From positions 1-64,000 of the forward strand of contig CAJWLM010000010.1 in the NCBI GenBank assembly GCA_913043025.1: a stretch of DNA of 64,000 nt, in the 5' to 3' direction. This DNA comes from an uncultured Rhodospirillaceae bacterium (lineage in GTDB: Bacteria > Pseudomonadota > Alphaproteobacteria > UBA8366). The notes under the pieces were generated by a model, which saw nothing but the letters and a program-made list of their open reading frames with translations, did no database searches and was not told the DNA's origin. Below are positions 47,269-56,864 of this stretch, one piece after another (position 1 is the first letter of the stretch; each line of letters starts with the position of its first letter). Made by a program: the position numbers and the translations under genes.

Positions 47269-49302
47269 CTAGAAGTCGAGATCGCCAGCGAACTCTGCAT
47301 TTTTTTGAATGTATTGAAATCGCTTTTCGGCTTTGCGTCCCATGAGGCTCTCTACAAGGCGTGCGGTCTTACGTTGACCGTCCTTATCTTCAATTTGTGG
47401 AATCGAAATGCGTAAGAGTGTTCGGCTCTTTGGATCCATGGTTGTTTCTTTAAGCTGATGAGGAGGCATTTCGCCAAGACCTTTAAATCTACTGACGTCT
47501 ACCTTAGCATTCGTTCGAAACTCGGTTTCTAATAATTTTTCACGGTGCACATCATCGCGCGCATAAATGGTCTTATTACCTTGCGTCAACCGATACAGGG
47601 GTGGTTGTGCAAGAAATAACCTGCCATTCTGCACAAGGCTTGGCATCTCACGATAAAAAAAGGTCATTAGAAGGGAGGCAATGTGAGCACCATCTACATC
47701 TGCATCTGTCATGATAATGATGCGTTCATAACGGAGTTTTTCAATATCAAAATCGCTTCTGGTCCCGCACCCCAGTGCTTGAATTAAATCGGTTAACTCT
47801 TGATTGCTATGTAATTTGTCAGCAGATGCACTCGCTACGTTCAAGATTTTTCCGCGCAACGGCAAAACAGCTTGTGTTGTTCGCTGCCTCGCCTGTTTTG
47901 CAGAGCCGCCAGCGCTGTCACCTTCAACCATGAAAAGCTCCGTGCCTTCCGATGTGTTTTGTGAGCAATCTGCAAGTTTCCCGGGAAGTCGAAGTTTACG
48001 GGTCGCACTTTTCCTCGCTAAATCTTTTGACGACCTCCGCCTCTGTCTGTCTTCCGCACGTTCAAGTGCCCGTTCTATAAGTTCTTTTACACCTGCGGGA
48101 TTATTTGAAAGCCAGATTTCAAAATGATCACGGACGATCCCTTCAACTAATTTTGCTGCCTCGGGCGACGAAAGTTTATCTTTAGTTTGCCCCTGAAACT
48201 GTGGATCGCGAATGAATATAGACAACATTATACAGGCACCACCTAGAAGGTCATCTCCAGTTATTTTGCCAATTTTTTTTATACTCGTGAGATTCCCAAA
48301 ATTTTTGAATCCTCGAACCATCGCCGTTCTTAGTGCTGCCTCATGGCTCCCCCCTTGAGGTGTAGGTATTGTATTGCAATAGGAATTGATAAAACCATCC
48401 TCATCGTTTGGCCACGCAATTGCCCATTCTATTTTTTCTGTTTGGTCGCTACCTGTGGCGCTACCAAAAAAATGTTCGGTGGTAAGCGAACTACGTGAGC
48501 CGAGCGAAACCTCTAAATAATCAGTAAGGCCCCCGGGGAAATGGAGTTTGTCGATTTCAGGCGGGGCATTGCTTCCCTTGAGTAATTGGGGAGCACAGTT
48601 CCAACGGATTTCTACTCCTCTAAACAAATAGGCTTTTGACCTTGCCATGCGATAGAGCAGGGCAGGGTCAAATGAGATAGTGTCACCAAATATTTTTCTG
48701 TCCGGTTTGAATGTTATCCAAGTGCCCCGTCGATTGGCAGGTGCGTTGCGTTCCTCCAGGGTGGTTTTTGGCTTGCCCCTAGAAAAGCTTTGGACGTACA
48801 GCTTGCGTTGGCGCGCTACCTCAATAGTAAGTATCTCCGAAAGCGCATTAACAACCGATATTCCAACCCCATGTAGTCCGCCGGATGTGGCATATATGGT
48901 GTTATTGAACTTTCCGCCTGAATGCAGAGTTGTGAGGATAACCTCCAAAGCTGATTTGTTTTTAAATTTCGGGTGCGGGTCAACAGGTATACCGCGTCCG
49001 TTATCTTTTACGGTTGCCGAACCATCGCTTGCCAATTCTATTTCGATTCGGCTTGCATGCCCGGCAACTGCCTCGTCCATTGAATTATCCAAAACTTCTG
49101 CGAGAAGATGGTGCATTGCTTTTTCATCTGTGCCACCAATGTACATTCCAGGCCTTCGGCGTACTGGTTCCAAACCCTCTAAAACCTCAATATCTTTAGC
49201 TGAGTAGTCATTTTTCGTCATTTTTTTAGTTACAGCTGTGTCAAAAAGGTCACTAGGGTGATCATTAATCGAACTCGTTTTTGATGATTTTTGAGGTGCC
49301 AA
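47269..49302 (-). CDS. parE: DNA topoisomerase IV subunit B
   Basis: EVLEGLEPVRRRPGMYIGGTDEKAMHHLLAEVLDNSMDEA, VEGDSAGGSAKQARQRTTQAVLPLRGKILNV, MTDADVDGAHIASLL. Confidence 0.96.
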   Translation of the reverse strand: MAPQKSSKTSSINDHPSDLFDTAVTKKMTKNDYSAKDIEVLEGLEPVRRRPGMYIGGTDEKAMHHLLAEVLDNSMDEAVAGHASRIEIELASDGSATVKDNGRGIPVDPHPKFKNKSALEVILTTLHSGGKFNNTIYATSGGLHGVGISVVNALSEILTIEVARQRKLYVQSFSRGKPKTTLEERNAPANRRGTWITFKPDRKIFGDTISFDPALLYRMARSKAYLFRGVEIRWNCAPQLLKGSNAPPEIDKLHFPGGLTDYLEVSLGSRSSLTTEHFFGSATGSDQTEKIEWAIAWPNDEDGFINSYCNTIPTPQGGSHEAALRTAMVRGFKNFGNLTSIKKIGKITGDDLLGGACIMLSIFIRDPQFQGQTKDKLSSPEAAKLVEGIVRDHFEIWLSNNPAGVKELIERALERAEDRQRRRSSKDLARKSATRKLRLPGKLADCSQNTSEGTELFMVEGDSAGGSAKQARQRTTQAVLPLRGKILNVASASADKLHSNQELTDLIQALGCGTRSDFDIEKLRYERIIIMTDADVDGAHIASLLMTFFYREMPSLVQNGRLFLAQPPLYRLTQGNKTIYARDDVHREKLLETEFRTNAKVDVSRFKGLGEMPPHQLKETTMDPKSRTLLRISIPQIEDKDGQRKTARLVESLMGRKAEKRFQYIQKNAEFAGDLDF

Positions 49303-49888
49303 TTCAGTTGCCTTTAAAATGTTTTTACCCTTATCGAATTACGATTTGTTAACCTGAAACTTATCCAGGAGTAAGATTTGATTTTACTAACGAATTCGAT
49401 TGATTAAAAATTTATGATAACGGTATAGATCGTTGGTGTTTCAATCAAGGATTATACAGTGTATTTTGAATTTTATGCCGCAAGATATAGTGGTGCAGGT
49501 ACCATTCTAACAGGATTTTGTAGCTTGGAGAATATGTTGGCACCTGCCTTTAAGAATAAACGCAAAAAAATTAAGTAAAGAGATTTCAAAAGAAATCACT
49601 TTAGGGCCTTTGTTGTTTTAATGAAAATCTCTCAAGACATTCTAAATAAATCGGGAAAAAAGTGGCGTAGATCTGAAGCATATTGATTAACAAGATTTAG
49701 AATAATCTTTAAATGCATTGCAATTATGGCGCTAATACCCCATATTTTCGTCAGGTTACGCAGATTCTAGGCGTAGAGATCTAGACGCCACGGCGCTACC
49801 TCGCGTTACTCCTCGACAATGTGAAGCCGACCACCGCAAAAAAATTTGATTTTTTTGCTTGATAAGAAACTAAATGATTGGAAGAGAC

Positions 49889-50098
49889 ATGCCTACAGGT
49901 TCCGTAAAATGGTTCAATCCCACCAAGGGCTACGGCTTCATCGCTCCTGATGAGGGTAGTCAAGATGCATTCGTGCACATCTCCGCTGTTGAAAAGGCGG
50001 GTCTGGATACGCTCAGAGAAGGCCAGAAGGTCGAATACGAGCTCGTTCCTGGCAACAATGGAAAATCGTCTGCTGAAAACCTTGTCGTAGTAGACTGA
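49889..50098 (+). CDS. Cold-shock protein (CspA family)
   Basis: MPTGSVKWFNPTKGYGFIAPDEGSQDAFVHISAVEKAGL (RNP1/RNP2). Confidence 0.96.
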   Translation: MPTGSVKWFNPTKGYGFIAPDEGSQDAFVHISAVEKAGLDTLREGQKVEYELVPGNNGKSSAENLVVVD

Positions 50099-50111
50099 CG
50101 GTGACTTTTTA

Positions 50112-50144
50112 TGGCTACCTCTGGTGATAGACCAGAGGTAGCCA
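50112..50144. other. Perfect 14-bp inverted repeat/hairpin with 5-nt loop
   Basis: TGGCTACCTCTGGT-GATAG-ACCAGAGGTAGCCA, directly after the cold-shock stop codon; no T-tract on either side. Confidence 0.85.
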
Positions 50145-50180
50145 CTGAAAAGAACGCACGCGTTTACCAGAAAGGCGAGC

Positions 50181-50354
50181 ATGGCCCGCAAGACTAATTA
50201 TAGGTTTGAAAAGCTACAGCGAGAAAAACGCAAAGCAGAAAAAAAAGCTGAAAAAGCGAAGCGCAAAGAGCTCGGCGAGGGCTCCTCAGATGATTTTCTT
50301 GAAAATGATTCCCAAGACTTGCAGGTTAAAATGCCTCAGAAAGACCAGTCTTAA
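50181..50354 (+). CDS. Small Lys/Arg-rich hypothetical protein (57 aa), not in supplied ORF track
   Basis: ATG at 50181: MARKTNYRFEKLQREKRKAEKKAEKAKRKELGEGSSDDFLENDSQDLQVKMPQKDQS*; below the apparent track cutoff. Confidence 0.7.
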   Translation: MARKTNYRFEKLQREKRKAEKKAEKAKRKELGEGSSDDFLENDSQDLQVKMPQKDQS

Positions 50355-50575
50355 TTTTGTGGTAAGAAATTCGTCAGCGTATTTCTGGTATTTCCCAGTC
50401 ATGACTTTTTGGTGTGCGTGTTCTATTGGGGCTGCTATTGCGCGTATTTTAAAAATCACATTTGCCTAGTTAGACGGGGCTGTAGATGGACGGCAGTGCT
50501 AGTTTAATCTTTATCTAGTGAAAACAAATACTCAATTTGGTGCACTGCTTGGACTTTTTGGTCCATTCTCCGGGC

Positions 50576-51448
50576 TTAGGAAACGTGTTTTAGGTCAATT
50601 TCTAGAATGCCTCGCGCCCCAGCTGCTTTAAGCTTCGGGATCAAAGTTCGTACGTGTTCACGATCCACTACAGTCTCAATAGCTACCCACTCTTTCTCCG
50701 TTAGTTGGTTCACGGTGGGCGCGTGCAAGCTTGGTAATTGACTTGTTACATCACTTAAAGAACTGGACGGAACATTCATCTTTAAAAGTACGCGATGACG
50801 CGCTGCTAGGGCGCTTTGAAGCATTAATGATATCTGTTCGATCTTCGCTTTTTTCCATTTGTCACCAAGTGATTTTTTATTGGCTATTAATGCGGTTTGA
50901 GTATGCAGAATATCGCAGACGACGCGAAGACCATGTGCGCGTATTGTGCTGCCGGTCTCGGTAATCTCAACCGCCGCATCTGCCAGGCCTTCTACTACTT
51001 TAGCTTCAGTTGCTCCCCATGAATATTCAACATTAGCGGTAATATTATGTTTGGCGAGATAGCTTTCCGTGAAATTGACTAATTCTGTTGCTATAGTTTT
51101 CCCTTGTAAGTCCGATATTTTTTTAATGGGGCTATCATTTTCAACAACTAACACCCAACGACAGGGCGCATCAGACGCCTTGGAATAGACAAGGTTGCAA
51201 ATAACTTCGACATCGGCTTTTGTTTCTTCGATCCAATCAGTGCCGCAAAGTCCAACATCCATTGTTCCGCCCGCGACGTAGCGCCCCATTTCCTGTGACC
51301 GAACGAGAGTGCACGATATTTCAGAGTCATTTATTGTAGGGAAGTAATTGCGCGAACGTATGAATATATCCCAGCCCGCTTGGCCGAACAATTCAATGGT
51401 GGCTTTTTCGAGGCTTCCCTTTGGAATGCCTAATTTTAGGTTACCCAT
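50576..51448 (-). CDS. hisG: ATP phosphoribosyltransferase (long form)
   Basis: LKLGIPKGSLEKATIELFGQAGW, GLCGTDWIEE, DAAVEITETGSTIRAHGL; C-terminal regulatory region present. Confidence 0.96.
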   Translation of the reverse strand: MGNLKLGIPKGSLEKATIELFGQAGWDIFIRSRNYFPTINDSEISCTLVRSQEMGRYVAGGTMDVGLCGTDWIEETKADVEVICNLVYSKASDAPCRWVLVVENDSPIKKISDLQGKTIATELVNFTESYLAKHNITANVEYSWGATEAKVVEGLADAAVEITETGSTIRAHGLRVVCDILHTQTALIANKKSLGDKWKKAKIEQISLMLQSALAARHRVLLKMNVPSSSLSDVTSQLPSLHAPTVNQLTEKEWVAIETVVDREHVRTLIPKLKAAGARGILEIDLKHVS

Positions 51449-51674
51449 GAGTATAATCTTTCACTCCCTTTTTGATTTTGGCGATGGATATAGAATAATG
51501 CTGCTGATCGCAAGCACCTCGCAAATATAATTTTGGATATACGAAAGAAAAAGCTTATTCACTTCAAAGCCATTTAGTTTCGAAATTCAAAGGATAATTT
51601 GCAGGTCCGGACTGAGTCTATGATTGGTAATTATTATTGTCATTAAGGCGCATGCAACCTGTACAAAAAATTTT

Positions 51675-52199
51675 TTAATTTTCTAATCTGAGATTTTGTT
51701 GATAATCGCGCCATCGCTTTGCGTAGTTGGAAGATGTGCGCGCAATCATCGCGCGGTGTTCCTCGCCCGCTTCTTTAACAACTTTACCTGGCGAACCGAA
51801 AACAACTGAATTATCAGGAATTTCTTTCCCAGGAGGAATAAACGAATTAGCACCAATGACACAGTTAGATCCTATTTTTGCATTATTTAAAATAATTGCT
51901 CCAATACCAATGAGAGTATTGTCAGCGATGGTGCATCCGTGCAGCATGACCATGTGACCGATGCTAACGTTGTTGCCGAGCGTGCATGGAACACCGGGAT
52001 CCGCGTGTATTACAGACCCGTCCTGGACCTGACTATTTTCACCAATAGTAATCGGATCATTATCTCCACGAATAACACAATTATACCAAATGCTGGAGTT
52101 TTTTTTCATAACTACATCGCCAATCACGATGGCATTTTCTGCTATCCAGAAATCATCGCCATCCGTAGTGAGGCGCTTTTCTCCAAGCGAATATATCAT
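51675..52199 (-). CDS. Gamma carbonic anhydrase family protein (left-handed beta helix)
   Basis: SSIWYNCVIRGDNDPITIGENSQVQDGSVIHADPGVPCTLGNNVSIGHMVMLHGCTI. Confidence 0.93.
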   Translation of the reverse strand: MIYSLGEKRLTTDGDDFWIAENAIVIGDVVMKKNSSIWYNCVIRGDNDPITIGENSQVQDGSVIHADPGVPCTLGNNVSIGHMVMLHGCTIADNTLIGIGAIILNNAKIGSNCVIGANSFIPPGKEIPDNSVVFGSPGKVVKEAGEEHRAMIARTSSNYAKRWRDYQQNLRLEN

Positions 52200-52406
52200 A
52201 TTGGTTCCCTCCAATTTATTTAGGCACTGAATAGTTAATTGTTAAGCATTGTTGAGTTAGGACGTAAAGGTTCCTGTCTTTTTTTATTGGATTCAAAAAA
52301 TAGTTTGGCTTTGAAACAGCAACTAAAGGTACACCACCCCAAAATAGTAGGCCAAAAAAGAAACAGAAAACTTGGTTAAAATCACCAAATAGCCATTTTT
52401 ACTTTT

Positions 52407-53573
52407 TTATTTTGTTAAGCAATCCTTAATGCGGTCTATGGCTTCGATTATATTCTCCTTCGAATTAGCGTATGAAAACCTTAAAAATCCCTCTCCATTA
52501 TCACCAAAAGCTGTGCCCGCAACGGTGGCCACATGAGCCTTTTCTAGAATCAAATTTTGAAGGCTTTTCGCGTCCATGCCTGTGCCTGATATATTGGGAA
52601 ACGCGTAAAAAGCGCCGCCGGGCTCTACACACTGAAAACCCTCAATTGAATTTAAGGAATCAACAATTATTCTGCGTCGCTCATCAAAGGCAGCTACCAT
52701 TTTGTAAACGGCTTCTTGCGGCCCTTCCAGAGCTGCTATCCCAGCGTGTTGGGTCATCGCATTGACGCAAGAATGACAATTAATGGCTAGCCTAGTTGCT
52801 ATGGGGGCCAACTCACGGGGCCAAACTGCGCAACCTAATCGCCAGCCTGTCATTGCATAAGTTTTAGACCAGCCATCGAGTACGATTAACCGATCGCGAA
52901 TTTCAGGATAATTGAGCAGCGTCACGTGTTCGCGTTCGCCATAAAGCATCTGGCTGTAGATTTCGTCAGAGAATATTGCAACTTCGGGCCACTTTGCCAA
53001 TCCAGCTATTAGCTGGTCAAATTGGGATTTAGGCACGGCGCCACCACAAGGGTTTGCAGGGCTGTTGAGAATTATTAATCTGGTCTGAGGAGTTATTTGA
53101 GCAAGGACTTCATCAGCAGAAAAAGAAAACTCGTTTTCTTCTTTAAGCAAGATGGGAATTGCACTTGCACCAGAATATTCAATCATTGATTTATAGATTG
53201 GAAACCCTGGATCCGGATAAAGAATTTCTGCTCCAGGTTCACCAAACATTGAGATGCAAAAAAACATCGTTGGTTTGCCGCCTGGCTGTACTACAACGCA
53301 ATCTGGATGCACATCCGCTCGGTGTCGACGTTGAAAGTCAGCTGCAACTGCTTCGCGTAGCGGTAAGATTCCATTAGCTGGAGTGTAGCCGTGATGTCCG
53401 TCCCTAAGTGCCTTAATTCCCGCTTCAACAATATGATTTGGTGTTTTAAAGTCAGGCTGTCCGATTCCTAAGTTGATGACGTTATGCCCTGCATTATCTA
53501 ATTCAGCAGCACGTGCCAAAACCTCAAAAGCGCTCTCTGTTCCAAGGTGGTTAAGATTTTTTGCTATTTTCAT
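52407..53573 (-). CDS. Pyridoxal-phosphate aminotransferase (class I/II)
   Basis: NLGIGQPDFKTPNHI, ILNSPANPCGG, LDGWSKTYAMTGWRLGCAV. Confidence 0.93.
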   Translation of the reverse strand: MKIAKNLNHLGTESAFEVLARAAELDNAGHNVINLGIGQPDFKTPNHIVEAGIKALRDGHHGYTPANGILPLREAVAADFQRRHRADVHPDCVVVQPGGKPTMFFCISMFGEPGAEILYPDPGFPIYKSMIEYSGASAIPILLKEENEFSFSADEVLAQITPQTRLIILNSPANPCGGAVPKSQFDQLIAGLAKWPEVAIFSDEIYSQMLYGEREHVTLLNYPEIRDRLIVLDGWSKTYAMTGWRLGCAVWPRELAPIATRLAINCHSCVNAMTQHAGIAALEGPQEAVYKMVAAFDERRRIIVDSLNSIEGFQCVEPGGAFYAFPNISGTGMDAKSLQNLILEKAHVATVAGTAFGDNGEGFLRFSYANSKENIIEAIDRIKDCLTK

Positions 53574-53627
53574 TGTAAGTAGTCTTGCATTGTGGCGGCC
53601 TTTCTATGCTCTCAATAATCGTTGATC

Positions 53628-54611
53628 CTATTTGATAGCGTTAGGATTAATTGGAGACCCGGTGCCTTTGGTAATGTTAAGAGGGGGTGCGCAAAAGAAA
53701 AACTCATAAACCCCATCACTCGCACAATCATCTGCAAGCTCTTTTACGTAGAAAATTTCCCCATGTGTAACACCCAGCGCGGGAATTGACACCCAATGAA
53801 ATGGTTGGTTGGCTTCATCCGTTTCATTTGGCCGTACTTCGATACCCCAAGTATCAGTACAAATAGCTGCGATCTCCCTCTCACACACCCAATCACAAGT
53901 TTCGAATGCAAGGCCGGGGGCATCGCCCCCAGCGTATCCTCCCCAGTCATTACTTTTAAGCCTTTGTTCCATTTGCCCCGTGCGGATAATTACAAAATCC
54001 CCCCGCCTTACTTCGACACTAAGAGAATCCATGGCAGCATCTAAATCTGCGTTAGTGATGGCGTATCCGTCTTCGAGAAACATTGTGTTTTTGCAGCGAG
54101 CAATATCTAGAAGGACACCGCGGCCGACCATGCGATCTCGAAATTTTTCAATACCGCATTTATGTGCTCCAAAGCTGTCGACTAAGGATGCATCATAACC
54201 ATTCCACATTTTGTCTTCTAAAAACACATGGGCTAATGCATCCCACTGGGTTGCAGTTTGGGTTGGAAGATTAATTGCGTCGTCTGCATATCTGAGGTTA
54301 TTTGGTAGCTGATCCTGGTTACCGGCCAACGCGTCAGTGCCAGTCGCTAGCATAGTATGAATAGGGTTCCACCTTTGCCCAAAGAGACCGGACTGCGGTC
54401 CATTGTTATCAAGGGGCAACCCCAATGAAAAAACTTTACCTTTTCGAATTAATTTAGCCGCAGCTACGATATCCTCCGGTTCAATAAAATTGGTTGCGCC
54501 ACATTCGTCGTCCGGTCCCCACTTACCCCAACGACTTAGTTTGTGGCCCTTTTCAATTACATCTTTCTTTGTAAATTTTCCCCCCATCTTGAGCTCCTCC
54601 ATATTTGCCAT
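53628..54611 (-). CDS. Cyclase family protein (PF04199-like)
   Basis: WGKWGPDDECGATNFI, LPTQTATQWDALAHVFLEDKMWNG, RGDFVIIRTGQM. Confidence 0.85.
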   Translation of the reverse strand: MANMEELKMGGKFTKKDVIEKGHKLSRWGKWGPDDECGATNFIEPEDIVAAAKLIRKGKVFSLGLPLDNNGPQSGLFGQRWNPIHTMLATGTDALAGNQDQLPNNLRYADDAINLPTQTATQWDALAHVFLEDKMWNGYDASLVDSFGAHKCGIEKFRDRMVGRGVLLDIARCKNTMFLEDGYAITNADLDAAMDSLSVEVRRGDFVIIRTGQMEQRLKSNDWGGYAGGDAPGLAFETCDWVCEREIAAICTDTWGIEVRPNETDEANQPFHWVSIPALGVTHGEIFYVKELADDCASDGVYEFFFCAPPLNITKGTGSPINPNAIK

Positions 54612-54765
54612 TTTGTAGGTATAGTGTCGGTCACCCAAAGCAGTGTCAATAAAGCAGCGTTCATTTGAAGTTTGCTAGTTGTTGGCTCTCCTTGACGTAC
54701 GTGCTGTTCGGCATTAAGACAGCCGCTTATCTAATAAGTTTTGTCTTTCGATTTTAGCTCTTTAC

Positions 54766-54843
54766 GGTGGCTGTAGCTCAGTTGGTTAGAGCGCCTGATT
54801 GTGGATCAGGAGGCCGTGGGTTCAAATCCCATCAGCCACCCCA
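54766..54843 (+). tRNA. tRNA-His (anticodon GTG)
   Basis: GGTGGCTGTAGCTCAGTTGGTTAGAGCGCCTGATTGTGGATCAGGAGGCCGTGGGTTCAAATCCCATCAGCCACCCCA; 8-bp acceptor with G-1:C73, anticodon loop ATTGTGG, encoded CCA. Confidence 0.97.
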
Positions 54844-54948
54844 TTTATAAAAAAACTTTATGTTGATGGCTGACACGGTGCTTCCAAGTACATGTTAGGT
54901 GCATTGGAAATATGGTTTTCTATGGGATGCTGCACCCATCAAAAAAAC

Positions 54949-56313
54949 TCAATCGACATGCAGTGCATCTGTTAGGCAATTAAGTGATGGGGCCGCTTCA
55001 AGGGACTCAATAATTTGAATAGAGTCTTCCAATCTTTGTTCACTCAATACACGTGACGCACAAGTACGATACTTTTCCACAAGTTCGTCTCTTGTAAGTG
55101 GGTTTCCCGGACTACCTCTTACATGATCCACTTGCTTAGTGTAATTGCGTCCATCTTTCATTTGGATTGTGACTGGAGATCTTCTGCGAGATGCTGTGTC
55201 ATTACCCCATTCCTCATGTGCGTTTACCCTTACTTTGCTTAGCGCTTCTCGCATCTGGGGTGCATTGCAATACTCGTCAGAGAAGGATAGCAAATTTACT
55301 TTGTGGTCTAGCAGCATGCAAGCAAGTACATAGTCTATAGAAAATTTGCCGCGGAATCCTGTCGTAGGTTTATGAAAACGGACAATATCCAGAAGATCTG
55401 GATGCACATCTACAACTAAACTTTCAACCTCAGCTATAGAAATATTATTTTCTTCAATGAGTTCACTTGCTGCATCGAGAGCGCGCAAATTACCGCCACA
55501 ACATGGATATCTTTTTATTGTTAATCCAGGATCGACTATAGACCAATTTTTGCCCAGCCCCGCGGATATGTTATCAAACGTATAATTCCCGTCCCCATGG
55601 AAAGCAGAGTAGAACCCGTAATCACCTTCCAAACCCTCAGGGTCGGCGACGTAGCCGTTTCGAGCTAATAGTACTGATGTAACACCTGCTCTAGCTGCAT
55701 TGCCAGCGTGTATGCCCTTTCCTGGGGTGCCGAAATGTTGAGTTAGGCCGCCAGCATTTGCGGCTGCTAATCCAATAGCTACGGCCATCTGTTTAGGGTC
55801 CAGGCGGGCAATTTTAGCAGCAGCAGCTGCTGCTGCTGAGCACCCATATAATGACGTCGGATGGAAACCGCGTGCACGAAAGACATGCTCGTGTTGACGG
55901 CCAGATGAAGACATGCGCTCAAAAACTTCTAAGCCAATACAAATTGCAGTTACTAATTCTTTCCCTGATGCACTTGTTTCTTCGGCTATAGCTGTTGCTG
56001 CGGGAAGAATGCATGCGGTTGGGTGCGAGAATCCCGTATCGTCAAAATCTAGTAGGTGTGAGAGAGCTCCATTTGCCCAAGCAGTCGATACAACGCCCGT
56101 GCGTAGGTTAGTTCCAAATACTGAAGCTTTGGGATCCCCACCTTGTTCCCGCGTAATATCAATAATTATTTGCCCTGCCGGCTCTACTGTAGCCGCTAGG
56201 CCCACGCCAATGCAATCGAGTATATGGCGTTTTGTATTGCTAACTGCTTCTGAGGAGAGGTCATTAAATTCTATTTTATTTGCGAAATCAGACAGTATTT
56301 CTGTCGCACTCAT
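54949..56313 (-). CDS. MmgE/PrpD family protein
   Basis: KRHILDCIGVGLAA, NGALSHLLDFDDTGFSHPTACILPAATAIAE, KRYPCCGGN. Confidence 0.93.
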   Translation of the reverse strand: MSATEILSDFANKIEFNDLSSEAVSNTKRHILDCIGVGLAATVEPAGQIIIDITREQGGDPKASVFGTNLRTGVVSTAWANGALSHLLDFDDTGFSHPTACILPAATAIAEETSASGKELVTAICIGLEVFERMSSSGRQHEHVFRARGFHPTSLYGCSAAAAAAAKIARLDPKQMAVAIGLAAANAGGLTQHFGTPGKGIHAGNAARAGVTSVLLARNGYVADPEGLEGDYGFYSAFHGDGNYTFDNISAGLGKNWSIVDPGLTIKRYPCCGGNLRALDAASELIEENNISIAEVESLVVDVHPDLLDIVRFHKPTTGFRGKFSIDYVLACMLLDHKVNLLSFSDEYCNAPQMREALSKVRVNAHEEWGNDTASRRRSPVTIQMKDGRNYTKQVDHVRGSPGNPLTRDELVEKYRTCASRVLSEQRLEDSIQIIESLEAAPSLNCLTDALHVD

Positions 56314-56358
56314 TTACAATCTCCTTTTTGTGGCCGTGCATGGTGCCAGTGTTACGGA

Positions 56359-56616
56359 TCAGTTTTCCTTGAAATTGAACCGCTTCTCTATACGGCGCCG
56401 CGGAGCCCAATACATCTTTTCAGTTATTTTATATTTATCCACCAAATATCCAACGGAAATTACGTAAATGACGAGAAATATTATAACAATCCATGCAGGT
56501 ATTTCTATCTTTGCCAAAATATATGCTGGTCCAAGTAAAATGGTGAAGCTGATTGCGGAGCAAACACAGAATAAAAGTAATATTGCTAATCTGGATTTAA
56601 TTTTTTCAAAATTCAT
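56359..56616 (-). CDS. Small hypothetical membrane protein
   Basis: 85 aa with two hydrophobic segments and a basic C-terminus. Confidence 0.45.
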   Translation of the reverse strand: MNFEKIKSRLAILLLFCVCSAISFTILLGPAYILAKIEIPAWIVIIFLVIYVISVGYLVDKYKITEKMYWAPRRRIEKRFNFKEN

Positions 56617-56864
56617 TAGTGGAGCCTGGGACAGTATGGTTCATAAAAAACTCCGGGTGGTTGGTTGTCATTGACTATACGTGGGTGTTTCTCATTGACT
56701 ATACACTGTATTTCAAAGAGGCGATATTTGCTAAATGAGCTTTACTCCTTTTGCGATAGGGAACATTTTTTGATATGATACACGGCAGCGGGTACAATAG
56801 CTAAGACCCACGAGGTATTTAAACTTATTGAGAACGACTTGCATTCTCACTATACCTTTTCATC

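Noticed and set aside
48680-49207. 175-aa + strand ORF antisense to parE
   Set aside because: parE is unambiguous and the antisense product has no motif; shadow ORF.
49440-49780. Short repeats such as GATTTC-AAAA-GAAATC in the parE-csp intergenic region as a ncRNA gene
   Set aside because: 6-bp arms in AT-rich DNA are expected by chance; no promoter/terminator pair was convincing.
49796-50191. 131-aa - strand ORF over the cold-shock gene
   Set aside because: Conflicts with a clear CspA-family CDS on the + strand.
54766-54843. tRNA-His as an integration site for a mobile island
   Set aside because: No integrase, direct repeat of the tRNA 3' end or compositional break was seen on either side.
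55913-56467. 184-aa + strand ORF antisense to the MmgE/PrpD gene
   Set aside because: Overlaps a strongly supported CDS; no family resemblance.
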